64,000 bases of DNA from NCBI GenBank assembly GCA_008711135.1, contig VUAW01000005.1:62001-126000 (forward strand), read 5' to 3'. Below the pieces are notes generated by a model. It was not told where the DNA came from and did not search any database. It saw nothing but the letters and a program-made list of their open reading frames with translations. A program made the position numbers and the translations under genes. Of the stretch, positions 54,607-63,349 are shown piece by piece (the stretch's first letter is position 1; the number at the start of each line of letters is the position of its first letter). Source of the stretch: Rhodobacteraceae bacterium LNNU 3342. GTDB lineage: Bacteria > Pseudomonadota > Alphaproteobacteria > Rhodobacterales > Rhodobacteraceae.

Positions 54607-57600
54607 ATGAAGGATGCCGACCCGAACCTTACGAACCACGACGGCCGCGAGACCGTCATCTTTGGCGTGGGCGCCTCGGCCGGCGGGTTGGAGGCGTTTC
54701 AGTCGCTTCTGGGCACCCTGCGGGCCGATGACAACTTCGCGCTGATCCTGGTGCAGCACCTGGACCCGGAACACGTCAGCCTGCTGCCGGAAATCCTGTC
54801 GAAGCGGACACGGCTTCCCGTCCTTTCGATCGAGGACGGGATGGAGGTCAAGCCCGGCCACGTCTACCTGATCCCGCCCGCCTACGGGCTGGAGATCGAG
54901 GGCTGGCGGCTGCGGCTGGTGGAGTTCCAAGACCCCCGGGGCCTGCGCCGCCCAATCGACAAGTTCTTCGAAAGCCTTGGTAAGGCCCATGGTACCCAGG
55001 CAGCGGCGGTGGTGCTTTCAGGGACGGGCAGTGATGGAAGCCAAGGCGTGCGCGCGATCAAGGAAGGCGGCGGGCTGGTCTTTGCCCAGGACCCGCGCGA
55101 GGCGCGCTATGATGGGATGCCGCGCAGTGCAATTGCGACGGATGCGGTGGACATGGTGCTTCCCGTCAGCGACATGCTTGCAGTCCTGCGCGATTTCCAC
55201 GACCGGCGGCAGGGTCTTGCCCCAGCAATCGAAAGCGACGCGGAACTGCTCGACAAGGTGGTCAAGAACGTCCGCTACCGCACCGGCCATGATTTCTCGG
55301 GCTACAAGCACGCCACGGTGCTGCGACGCGTGTCACTGCGGATGTCGGTGCTGGGGCTTGACGAACCGGCAGATTACCTGAGGGAACTCGTGCAGAACAA
55401 GCGCGAGGCAGAGCGGCTTTATCGCGACCTCCTGATCAACGTCACCTGCTTCTTCCGCGACCCCGAGGTGTTCGAGACCCTGCGCACGCGCATCCTGCCG
55501 CAGATCCTTTCCACCAAGGGCAATGGCGACGAATTGCGCGTCTGGGTGCCGGGCTGTTCCACCGGCCAAGAGGCCTACAGCCTTGCCATGCTGATCGACG
55601 ACGCGATGGAGCGGATGGATGTCCGCCCGCGGGTGTCCATCTTCGGCACCGACATCGACGACGAGGCGCTGGACGTCGCCCGCCAGGGATCTTACCCCAA
55701 TTCGATCATCACTGAACTGCCGCCAGGTTTCGCCGAACGCTATTTCACCGCCACGCGCGGCGGCTTCGATGTCAGCGGCGGGCTGCGCGACATGGTGCGG
55801 TTTTCCAGCCAGAGCCTGATCAAGGACCCGCCGTTTTCCAAGCTCGACCTGCTGTCCTGCCGTAACCTGATGATCTATTTCGATCTGGGCCTGCAGGAGA
55901 TAGCGACCCGCATCTTCCACTATGCGCTGCGTCCCGGTGGCTACCTTGTATTGGGACCAAGCGAGACGCCGCGTGCCAGCGACGGCAGCTTCCGCGAACT
56001 CGTTGCTGGCCAGCGGGTGTTTCAGCGCAACGACGCAGCGGCGCGGCTTCTGGATCTGCCGCGGGCCTACCGGCCGCCAGTCGTCACTCCTCCCGAGGAA
56101 GCCCCGGCGGCGCGGGTTGAGGATGCGCGGCTGGAGATGTCGATCCCCGCGGCACGGGCCCTGCTTTCCCGGCATGCTCCGCCCTTCCTCCTGATCGGTC
56201 AGGGGGATGAGGTTCAGCTTGTTGGCCCGGGGGCCGAACGCTACGTCAAGGTTGCCACCGGGCGCGCGTCGCTCGGGCTGCGGCGGCTGATCCTGCCGGC
56301 GCTGGAACCGGCGGTGCGGCGGCTGCTGACGGGGCTTGCCATGGGCCCCGGCGACTATCGCCAGATCGAGATCGCCGATCCCGGTCCTGACCTGCCCTCG
56401 CGGCTGTTGCTGGCAGCCGAACGCCTGCCCGACGGGACGCGGCTGGTGACCTTCCAGACCGGCCTGAGCGGGAGTGCCGTCCCAGAGGCCGGGGCCGAGG
56501 CGCGGATCGTGATCGACGAAGCATACGTTGGCCAGCTTGAGGACGAGCTTGAGGATGCCCGCCAGACCATCCGCACCACCATCGAAGAGCTTGAGACATC
56601 AAACGAGGAGTTGAAAAGCTCCAACGAGGAAATGATGTCGATGAACGAGGAGCTCCAGTCCGCGAACGAGGAGCTTTCGACTACCAACGAAGAGCTTCAG
56701 AACAAGCTGCGCGAACTGAACGAGGTGAACGCCGATCTCGCGAATTTCACCGAAAGCACGCAGATCGCGACCGTCTTCCTAGACGACCACTTCCGCCTGC
56801 GGAACTTCACCCCCGAGGCCGTGGCCTACTTCCGCTTCGTCGAACAGGACCGCGGGCGGGCGCTGGAGGATATCGGGTCGCGGCTGGACATGCATGCGGT
56901 GATGGAATGCTGCCGCCGCGTCGCCCAGACGGGCCTGTCCGAGGAGCAGGAATTCACCACGCTGGACGGCAAGACCGAGGTTTCAATGCGTTTTGCCCCC
57001 TACCGGTCGGATGGGCTGGGCGCCGGCGGGGTCGTGTTCTCGATCTTCGACATCACAACGGTCGCGCGCTATGCCAAGGAGCTTGAGAAAGCCACCGAAG
57101 CAGCACGTACCCGGCTGGAAGAGGTCGAGGAGCTTTACCGCGTCAGCCCGATCGCGATGGCGCTTATCGATAGCGACCTGCGCTACATCCGCGTGAACCC
57201 GCATCTTGCCGCGATCCATGGCATCAGCGTCGAGGATCATATCGGTCGCACCGTAAGTGAAATCCTGCCCGAGCTGGGCAGCGTCGTCACCGAGCCGATC
57301 CGCGAGGTGCTGCGCACTGGCAAGCCCTTGCTGCGGCAGATCCTGCGCGGCCACGTCCAAGCCAATCCCGACGTTCCCCGCATCTGGGAAATTGACTGGT
57401 ATCCGGTCCGGCAAGAGGGGCGCGTGGGCGCTGTCGGCATGAACGTGCGCGACGTGACCAGCCACATGGACCTTCAGGCCGACCTGCGCCGCATCATGCG
57501 CGAGCTGCAGCACCGGGTGAAGAACATGCTGTCAAACGTGATCGCGCTGGTGAACCGGGCACGACGTGAAAAGGGCGACCCCAAGCAGATCCTTGAGACG

Positions 57601-58170
57601 CTTGATCAGCGGATCCGGGCACTGGCGCATACCCACAACCTGCTGACGGCGGAAAACTGGTCCTCGACGGCGATCCGGGATGTGCTGACGCCGGAACTCC
57701 TGCAGATCTATGGCCCCGAACGGGTGATCCTGCGCGGGCCGCAACTGCGGCTGAATGCCCGCGGGACGCTGGCGGTGGGGATGGCGGTGCACGAACTGGC
57801 GACGAATGCCGCCAAATATGGTGCCTTTTCCAGCCCCTCGGGGCAGGTCCACGTCCGCTGGTCGCGCCTTGACGAGGGTGATGGCGAACGCCTGATCCTG
57901 CGCTGGCAGGAAAGCGGCGGCCCCCCCGTGTCCAAACCGGAACGCGCTGGCTTCGGCACACAGCTCATCCAGTCGCTGATCGCAGGGACAATGGGTGGGC
58001 AGGTGTCAATGTCTTGGGAACCGCAAGGGCTTGAGGCGGTTTTGGATCTACCTTGGGATGCAGCAACGGAAGTAGATTATGACACAGAGGTGGACCCCCT
58101 CCAGCATGCGGCTCCTTTACCTGGAGGACGAGGCGATCATAGCGCTGGAGACGGTCGATACCCTTCATGA
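54607..58170 (+). CDS. CheB-CheR-PAS-PAS-HWE histidine kinase fusion
   Basis: About 1187 residues. CheB esterase (20-190: GVGASAGGLEAF, LVQHLDP, LSGTGSDGSQG), CheR methyltransferase (about 205-470: WVPGCSTGQEAYSLAML, FGTDIDDEALDVARQGSYP, SCRNLMIYF), a Glu/Asn-rich coiled coil near 660-710, PAS (714-830), PAS (843-960) and an HWE kinase with ELQHRVKNMLSNV, MAVHELATNAAKYG and LRWQESGGPP, which supply the His and Trp-x-Glu marks of the HWE family. A GTG at 54598 is an alternative start. It is divergent from the LOV gene across 110 bases. Confidence 0.92.
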   Translation: MKDADPNLTNHDGRETVIFGVGASAGGLEAFQSLLGTLRADDNFALILVQHLDPEHVSLLPEILSKRTRLPVLSIEDGMEVKPGHVYLIPPAYGLEIEGWRLRLVEFQDPRGLRRPIDKFFESLGKAHGTQAAAVVLSGTGSDGSQGVRAIKEGGGLVFAQDPREARYDGMPRSAIATDAVDMVLPVSDMLAVLRDFHDRRQGLAPAIESDAELLDKVVKNVRYRTGHDFSGYKHATVLRRVSLRMSVLGLDEPADYLRELVQNKREAERLYRDLLINVTCFFRDPEVFETLRTRILPQILSTKGNGDELRVWVPGCSTGQEAYSLAMLIDDAMERMDVRPRVSIFGTDIDDEALDVARQGSYPNSIITELPPGFAERYFTATRGGFDVSGGLRDMVRFSSQSLIKDPPFSKLDLLSCRNLMIYFDLGLQEIATRIFHYALRPGGYLVLGPSETPRASDGSFRELVAGQRVFQRNDAAARLLDLPRAYRPPVVTPPEEAPAARVEDARLEMSIPAARALLSRHAPPFLLIGQGDEVQLVGPGAERYVKVATGRASLGLRRLILPALEPAVRRLLTGLAMGPGDYRQIEIADPGPDLPSRLLLAAERLPDGTRLVTFQTGLSGSAVPEAGAEARIVIDEAYVGQLEDELEDARQTIRTTIEELETSNEELKSSNEEMMSMNEELQSANEELSTTNEELQNKLRELNEVNADLANFTESTQIATVFLDDHFRLRNFTPEAVAYFRFVEQDRGRALEDIGSRLDMHAVMECCRRVAQTGLSEEQEFTTLDGKTEVSMRFAPYRSDGLGAGGVVFSIFDITTVARYAKELEKATEAARTRLEEVEELYRVSPIAMALIDSDLRYIRVNPHLAAIHGISVEDHIGRTVSEILPELGSVVTEPIREVLRTGKPLLRQILRGHVQANPDVPRIWEIDWYPVRQEGRVGAVGMNVRDVTSHMDLQADLRRIMRELQHRVKNMLSNVIALVNRARREKGDPKQILETLDQRIRALAHTHNLLTAENWSSTAIRDVLTPELLQIYGPERVILRGPQLRLNARGTLAVGMAVHELATNAAKYGAFSSPSGQVHVRWSRLDEGDGERLILRWQESGGPPVSKPERAGFGTQLIQSLIAGTMGGQVSMSWEPQGLEAVLDLPWDAATEVDYDTEVDPLQHAAPLPGGRGDHSAGDGRYPS

Positions 58171-58468
58171 TCTGGGGTTCGAGCATGTAGAGCAGGTCTA
58201 CACGCTTGAAGCAGCCGAACAGGCGCTGGCCCGGTCAGCCCCGGACATCGCGTTGCTGGACGTCAACCTCAGCCACGGACGCACGTCGTTCGACCTGTCC
58301 GCGCAGCTGATCGCCGCCGGCGTGCCGGTGGTGATGGCCACCGGTTATTCCCGCACGAACCTGCCGGTGGATCCTGCCGTCGAAGTCATCGAAAAGCCCA
58401 TCACCCCGTCCCAGCTTGACGAGGCGCTGCGCAAGGTCTGGTCAGCGCGTGTGCTGGCCGGACAGTAA
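58079..58468 (+). CDS. Single-domain response regulator partner of the HWE kinase
   Basis: A 129-residue receiver with YLEDEAIIALE, phospho-acceptor Asp61 in IALLDVNLSHG, VVMATGYS and EKPITPSQL. It starts 92 bases inside the end of the HWE kinase gene, in another frame, with GGAAG before the ATG; an internal Met at 58106 is a second option. The long overlap implies coupled synthesis and direct phosphotransfer from the kinase. Confidence 0.9.
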   Translation: MTQRWTPSSMRLLYLEDEAIIALETVDTLHDLGFEHVEQVYTLEAAEQALARSAPDIALLDVNLSHGRTSFDLSAQLIAAGVPVVMATGYSRTNLPVDPAVEVIEKPITPSQLDEALRKVWSARVLAGQ

Positions 58469-58511
58469 GACCAAAATTTTCACGACATGCGCATGATCCC
58501 GCCGAACCTGC

Positions 58512-58536
58512 GGAACAAATTCATTCCTTGAATGTT
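58512..58536 (+). promoter_or_regulatory. EcfG-like promoter candidate upstream of the 136-residue unknown gene
   Basis: GGAAC, 16 bases, then TGTT; one base off the CGTT consensus. It lies 30 bases before the ATG at 58566, in a 97-base intergenic gap that is A/T-richer than its surroundings. Confidence 0.5.
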
Positions 58537-58565
58537 GACATGGACAACAACTGAGTCCGCCGCCC

Positions 58566-58976
58566 ATGCAACAAGACCATTCTGTCATAAAGCTTCTGGA
58601 AGTTCTGGAAGCCAGCGTCCTGCAGCTTGAAGCACATGTACGCAGTGGCCAGCCCCTGCCGAACGCGTCCTTTCTGTCCAGCCGCCGCCGTGCGGCTGCC
58701 ATGCTGCGGGCGGCCCTGCGATATGCGGGCTACTGGCTGCCCGAACGGCGCTTGGTCGCGATAGACTGGGGGCGGCAGACATCCTCTGCGGAACTGTGGC
58801 AGACCGAACGGCACATCGTTCAGCTTTACCGCGACGCGCTTCTGGATACGGCCCCGGATGCGCCGGAATACCGCCTGCTTGTCGAACAATGCGCAATGGC
58901 AGAGGCCGGGCTCGGCAGCGTCGCGGGCATCGCCTATGACTGGCGTCCCAGCGTGACCCACGTCGCCCATCCCTGA
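58566..58976 (+). CDS. Hypothetical 136-residue protein
   Basis: Family not recognised. The protein looks mainly helical, with KLLEVLEASVLQLEAHV at the N-terminus, a basic SSRRRAAAMLRAALR segment and a C-terminal ASP/Gly-containing tail; no signal peptide or membrane helix. The plus-strand frame has far better codon use than the overlapping minus-strand frame. It lies between a receiver gene and sodC, with an EcfG-like promoter in front and another right behind it. Confidence 0.6.
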   Translation: MQQDHSVIKLLEVLEASVLQLEAHVRSGQPLPNASFLSSRRRAAAMLRAALRYAGYWLPERRLVAIDWGRQTSSAELWQTERHIVQLYRDALLDTAPDAPEYRLLVEQCAMAEAGLGSVAGIAYDWRPSVTHVAHP

Positions 58977-58981
58977 CATCC

Positions 58982-59006
58982 GGAACATCGGCCCGCCGCA
59001 CGCGTT
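58982..59006 (+). promoter_or_regulatory. EcfG-like general stress promoter of sodC
   Basis: GGAAC, 16 bases, CGTT: a full match to the EcfG consensus. It starts 5 bases after the preceding stop and lies 32 bases before the sodC ATG, which is preceded by AGGAGG. Confidence 0.72.
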
Positions 59007-59038
59007 GCAGCAGGGATGGTCATTCACAGGAGGACCCG

Positions 59039-59542
59039 ATGATCCGACACTTCCTTGCCGCCTGCACCGCCCTCACCGTGCTTGCACCCGCCGCATTTGC
59101 CCAAGATGCCTCGGCCACCTTTGTCGATGCCGAGGGTGCTGAAAACGGCACCGCCACGCTGACCGGCAGCCCCGACGGCGTCCTGATCCGGATCGAGGTC
59201 GAAGGCCTGCCCGCCGATAGCTGGGTCGCGTTCCACGTCCACGAAAACGGTACCTGCGACCACGAAACGGACCACGACTCGGCCGGTGGGCACTTCAACC
59301 CCGACGGCAGCGACCACGGCTACCTTGTCGAAGGCGGCCCCCACGCGGGCGACATGCCCAACCAGTATGTGCCAGCTGACGGTACACTGCGGGCAGAGGT
59401 CTTCAACAGCTTCGTAACCCTTGATGAGGGCGACAACGCGATCCGCGGTCGTGCCCTGATGGTGCACGCTGGCACGGACGATTATCAAAGCCAGCCTTCG
59501 GGTGACGCAGGCGCGCGCGTAGCCTGCGCAGTGATCGAATAA
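59039..59542 (+). CDS. sodC: Periplasmic Cu/Zn superoxide dismutase
   Basis: A 167-residue protein with signal peptide MIRHFLAACTALTVLAPAAFA. Metal ligands are in WVAFHVHENGTC, GGHFNP, GGPHAGDMPN and ALMVHAGTDDYQSQPSGDAG; the paired Cys in ENGTC and RVACAVIE form the family disulfide. It destroys superoxide in the periplasm. An AGGAGG site and a perfect EcfG-like promoter precede it. It converges on the RTX gene with 15 bases between stops. Confidence 0.95.
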   Translation: MIRHFLAACTALTVLAPAAFAQDASATFVDAEGAENGTATLTGSPDGVLIRIEVEGLPADSWVAFHVHENGTCDHETDHDSAGGHFNPDGSDHGYLVEGGPHAGDMPNQYVPADGTLRAEVFNSFVTLDEGDNAIRGRALMVHAGTDDYQSQPSGDAGARVACAVIE

Positions 59543-59557
59543 CCACCTGAGGGGCGG

Positions 59558-62500
59558 CTAGAGGATCAGGTCGCCCCTGTCCAAATGCTCGATCCCGTCC
59601 AGCGCGATCACGAAGTCCGCTACCCCATCTCCGTTCACATCGCCGATCAGCCGGCCTGACCCATAGGCGACGTTAAAGATCAGTTCCGGTCCGCGTCCCG
59701 AAAAGGTCCAGGCAGGTCCACCCCAGCGCACGCCAAAGGCGCTTAGATCAATCTTGTCGATACCGCGTTCAAAATCGGTGATCCGGTCACGGGTCGCGCC
59801 GATCCCGATCTCGGCGGCAGAGGTGAAGACGAAGACATCGGCCCCGGCACCCCCGGTCAGCACATCGACGCCTGCGCCGCCGTAGATCGTGTCATTGCCG
59901 TCGCCGCCAAAGATCCAGTCGTCCCCGTCCCCGCCGTAGAGCACGTTGTTCCCGGTGACGCCATACAGCCAGTCATTTCCGGCAGCGCCGTAAAGCATGT
60001 CGTTCCCGGCATCCCCATAAAGCGTGTCGTCGCCCAGCCCGCCGCCGATCGTATCGTTGCCTGCGCCGCCATAGATCAGGTCGTCGCCGCTTTCGCCAAG
60101 GATGTAGTCCGCGCCGTTGCCGCCAAACAGCGTGTCATGGCCGTTGCCGCCATAGATCGTATCGTTGCCGTTCCCGCCATAGATCAGGTCGTTGCCGTCC
60201 TCGCCATAGATCAGGTCGTTGCCGTCGTCGCCGTGGATCACGTCGTTGCCCGCGCCGCCGTAGAGGCGGTCGTGGCCTGCGCCGCCGAACAGCCAGTCAT
60301 TTCCGTCGCCGCCGTAAAGCCAGTCATCCCCCAGGCCGCCATAGAGCCAGTCATTGCCCGCGGCGCCATAGAGCATGTCGTTCCCGTCCTCGCCGTGCAG
60401 CGTGTCGTCCCCATCGCCGCCGCCCAGCGTATCGTTGCCGGACCCGCCGTGGATCAGGTCATGCCCGGCGCCCCCCAGCAGGTAGTCGTTGCCGTCGCCG
60501 CCAAAGAGCTTGTCATCCCCCGCCCCACCATAAAGCGAGTCATTGCCCATCCCGCCAAACAGGGTGTCGTTCCCGTCGCCGCCATAAAGCTCGTCATCTC
60601 CATCGTCGCCGTTAAGAACGTTGTGGCCACCGCCCCCATAAAGCGTGTCGTTGTCGGCGCCGCCAAACAGCCAGTCATTGCCTTCGCCGCCGAAAAGCGC
60701 ATCGCGCCCCAGCCCGCCGTACAGCCAGTCATCGCCATCGCCGCCGTAAAGCCAGTCATCGCCCTCGTCGCCGTGAATGGTGTCATTCCCGGTGCCGCCG
60801 CCCACGATGTCGTTGCCAGCGCCCCCGTAGATCAGGTCATCGCCCTCGTCGCCTTGGATGTAGTCATTCCCGTCCCCGCCAAAGATCAGGTCATGCCCCG
60901 CCCCGCCGTAAAGCGAGTCCCGCCCGGCGCCACCATGGATCGTATCGTTGCCCTCCTCCCCATAGATCTGGTCGTCCCCCGCCCCGCCGTACAACAGGTC
61001 GTCGCCCATTCCGCCATAGATCCGGTCCATGCCCGCATCCCCGTGGATCGTGTCCGATCCGTTGCCACCATAAAGCCAGTCGTCGCCATCGCCGCCGTAG
61101 AGAAGGTCGTCCCCATCCGCACCGTAGAGCCAGTCGTTGCCGCCGCCGCCATACAGCCGGTCATGGCCGGGGCCGCCACCGATGGTATCGTTGCCGTTGC
61201 CGCCATAGATCAGGTCGTTGCCGTCGCCGCCCAGCAGGTAGTCGTGCCCCTCCCCGCCATAGAGCGTGTCTTCGCCCGGGCCACCCTCCAGCGAGTCGTT
61301 GCCGTCGCCGCCGTACAGGACGTCATCGCCTTTGCCGCCATAAAGTGTGTCGTTTCCCACATCGCCGTGAAGCGTGTCGTTTCCCGGCCCTCCAAATAGG
61401 ACATCATGGCCGATCCCGCCGTAGAGCACGTCATGGCCCAAACCACCGTAGAGCGTGTCGTTGCCTGCCCCGCCGTACAGCAGATCGTCGCCGTCATCGC
61501 CGGAAAGCTCGTCGTCACCATCCTCGCCATAAAGCGTGTCATTGCCGGCCCCGCCGAACAGTGTGTCGTTGCCCGTGCCACCGAACAAAAGGTCACGCCC
61601 CGGCCCGCCGTACAGCCGGTCTGCGCCAAGGCCGCCGTACAGCGTGTCCTCGCCGTCGCCGCCGTAAAGCCAATCGTCGCCATCGCCGCCATAAACTTCG
61701 TCGTTGCCGCCGCCGCCATGGATGGTGTCGTTGCCTGCGTCGCCCATGAAAACCTCGTCGTCATCCGTGCCTTCCAGAAGATCGTGGCCAAGGGTGCCGA
61801 CGATCATCGACTGGGTGGCAAAGGGGGGATAGCGTGACAGGTTCAGCAGAACCTGGTTGGTGAAGTGGCTGGCGGGAATGGGATCGCCGGTCGCGCTCGT
61901 GATCTCGATGGTGGTGGCGCCATAGGTGATCCTTGCACCCTGCGCTGTCGTCTGGATCGTCAACTGCCCGACGTTCCGCAGCATCGGGAATGCCGACATG
62001 TCGATCCGGTCAATGCCGGGCTGATAGTCCATGATCCACAGGGTCCGCGGTCCGGGCGTGAGCACGAACAGGTCACGCCCTGCCCCGCCCCACATCCGCA
62101 GCGCCCCGCTGCCCGAAACCAGGATGTCATCCCCCGCGCCGCCCCGCAGTTCTACCGTATCGGCCGAGGCGGCGAGCAGGTCGTTCCCGGCGGTGCCATG
62201 CAGTGTGCCCGCGCCCCCATGCCGCGAAACACCCGGCGTCCCGAGGTCAAGATCGAACTGGGTGATGCCCACCTCGGTCAGGCTGCTGACAAAGACTTGC
62301 ACCCGCCCGTTGTGGTAGGTGGCCGCAATTGCGCCGACTTTTGCCAGCGTCGTGGTGGTTGTGTCCGCAAGGCTTGTCAGGTGGATAAGCCTTCCGTCGG
62401 GCAGCAGGGTGAACAGGCTGATGCCATCATCGGCCCCGCCTGCCAGCACGAACACCCTCTCGCCGATGGTGAAGGTTTCCAGCGCCGTCACCGACTGGAA

Positions 62501-63313
62501 CCGCGTGTCGAGCGTATCGATGACATGGTCGACTGCGACCATCCCACCCCCCGGCAAAAGCCGCAGCACGCTGAGCGACGAACTGCCCGTTCCCGCGACG
62601 ATCACATAGGTCGCCCCGTGCAGTGTGACGGTGGAAATGGCGGTGGGGCTGGCAAAGCCCGTTCCGCTGTCCATGCCGATCCGCCCGGTCTGCACCACGC
62701 TGCCATCAGCGGACAGGCGGTAGCTTGTGATCGTGTCGCCAAGCGCCGAAACGGTCAGCAGGTACTGCTGCCCCCCGATCGTGGCCGGGATCATTGCATC
62801 CACTATCGGGCCCGGAACAGGTGTGCCGCTGATATGGGTGATGGCCCGGGGGCCTGTCATTTCATAGGTCTGTGGGGCGGTCTGGCCCTTTTCGATCAGG
62901 TAGACAAAGGTGCGCCCGCCAATCGTCACCTCGGTCAGCGCGACGATGTCAGCGGGCAACCGATGGCCTGCGACCATCGTGTAGCGCTCACCCAGGGAGC
63001 CGTCTGCGTTGATGCGATAGGCGCCTGATACGTCCTGCCGGAAACCGATCGGCATCAGGATCGGGCCGCCACTGGTGGTGAACACCCCCAGTTGCGGACT
63101 TGCCAGGTGCCGCACCTGCGAGAGATAGGTCTCTTGCCCCATCAGGACCGCCCGATTGCCCGTCACGTCAAAAACGCTGAGCCCGCCGCCCGTCCGCGTT
63201 GTAGCGTAGAGCCGCGGAACCCCGCGCACCAGCACCACGTGCAGATCCGCAATCCCCGTCAGATAAGTCGCATCCCCCGCGACATGCGTCGCGACATGGC
63301 GAAAAACGGCCAT
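59558..63313 (-). CDS. Large RTX (hemolysin-type calcium-binding repeat) protein with N-terminal propeller
   Basis: A 1251-residue, acidic protein. Residues 1-370 are a beta-rich region with repeated IxxFTLLPDGRL- and YRLSADGSVVQTGRI-like blades, resembling a lactonase-type propeller. From about 373 onward come several dozen GGxGxDxLYGG nonapeptides that bind calcium, and the last 100 residues (GGAGADVFVF, DRITDFERGIDKIDLSAF, LIGDVNGDGVADFVIAL) form the usual type I secretion end. It is likely secreted through a type I exporter, none of which is in the window. AAGAGG directly abuts the ATG. Confidence 0.88.
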   Translation of the reverse strand: MAVFRHVATHVAGDATYLTGIADLHVVLVRGVPRLYATTRTGGGLSVFDVTGNRAVLMGQETYLSQVRHLASPQLGVFTTSGGPILMPIGFRQDVSGAYRINADGSLGERYTMVAGHRLPADIVALTEVTIGGRTFVYLIEKGQTAPQTYEMTGPRAITHISGTPVPGPIVDAMIPATIGGQQYLLTVSALGDTITSYRLSADGSVVQTGRIGMDSGTGFASPTAISTVTLHGATYVIVAGTGSSSLSVLRLLPGGGMVAVDHVIDTLDTRFQSVTALETFTIGERVFVLAGGADDGISLFTLLPDGRLIHLTSLADTTTTTLAKVGAIAATYHNGRVQVFVSSLTEVGITQFDLDLGTPGVSRHGGAGTLHGTAGNDLLAASADTVELRGGAGDDILVSGSGALRMWGGAGRDLFVLTPGPRTLWIMDYQPGIDRIDMSAFPMLRNVGQLTIQTTAQGARITYGATTIEITSATGDPIPASHFTNQVLLNLSRYPPFATQSMIVGTLGHDLLEGTDDDEVFMGDAGNDTIHGGGGNDEVYGGDGDDWLYGGDGEDTLYGGLGADRLYGGPGRDLLFGGTGNDTLFGGAGNDTLYGEDGDDELSGDDGDDLLYGGAGNDTLYGGLGHDVLYGGIGHDVLFGGPGNDTLHGDVGNDTLYGGKGDDVLYGGDGNDSLEGGPGEDTLYGGEGHDYLLGGDGNDLIYGGNGNDTIGGGPGHDRLYGGGGNDWLYGADGDDLLYGGDGDDWLYGGNGSDTIHGDAGMDRIYGGMGDDLLYGGAGDDQIYGEEGNDTIHGGAGRDSLYGGAGHDLIFGGDGNDYIQGDEGDDLIYGGAGNDIVGGGTGNDTIHGDEGDDWLYGGDGDDWLYGGLGRDALFGGEGNDWLFGGADNDTLYGGGGHNVLNGDDGDDELYGGDGNDTLFGGMGNDSLYGGAGDDKLFGGDGNDYLLGGAGHDLIHGGSGNDTLGGGDGDDTLHGEDGNDMLYGAAGNDWLYGGLGDDWLYGGDGNDWLFGGAGHDRLYGGAGNDVIHGDDGNDLIYGEDGNDLIYGGNGNDTIYGGNGHDTLFGGNGADYILGESGDDLIYGGAGNDTIGGGLGDDTLYGDAGNDMLYGAAGNDWLYGVTGNNVLYGGDGDDWIFGGDGNDTIYGGAGVDVLTGGAGADVFVFTSAAEIGIGATRDRITDFERGIDKIDLSAFGVRWGGPAWTFSGRGPELIFNVAYGSGRLIGDVNGDGVADFVIALDGIEHLDRGDLIL
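59835..61805 (-). repeat. Tandem array encoding RTX nonapeptides
   Basis: About 2 kb of 27-base units, many grouped as 54-base pairs, encode GGxGxDxLYGG/IHGG variants. Codon positions vary between copies while the peptide pattern is constant, so the array is held by selection on the protein and not only by recent DNA duplication. Some units (for example those giving GDDWLYGG) are nearly identical. Confidence 0.85.
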
Positions 63314-63327
63314 CCTCTTGATCCCTT

Positions 63328-63349
63328 ACCCAGCACCTTCGTGCCGGGT
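63328..63349 (-). promoter_or_regulatory. Leader hairpin just upstream of the RTX start
   Basis: ACCCGGCAC and GTGCTGGGT (one G-U pair) form a 9-bp stem with a 4-nt loop, 14 bases upstream of the ATG and next to the AAGAGG site. It could affect ribosome access or mRNA stability. Confidence 0.35.

Noticed and set aside
58521-59027. 168-codon minus-strand frame overlapping the 136-residue unknown gene
   Set aside because: Weaker codon use, and it would cover the sodC promoter and the start of the plus-strand gene, which has its own promoter-like element.
60137-61399. 420-codon plus-strand open frame full of VAVAAIDQVV-like repeats
   Set aside because: It is the reverse-strand reading of the RTX repeat array; the repeat and GC-rich codon pattern keep it open by chance, and it has no start context or known fold.
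59835-61805. Regular short repeats that could look like a CRISPR array
   Set aside because: Units are contiguous 27-base coding repeats without unique spacers and encode RTX nonapeptides.
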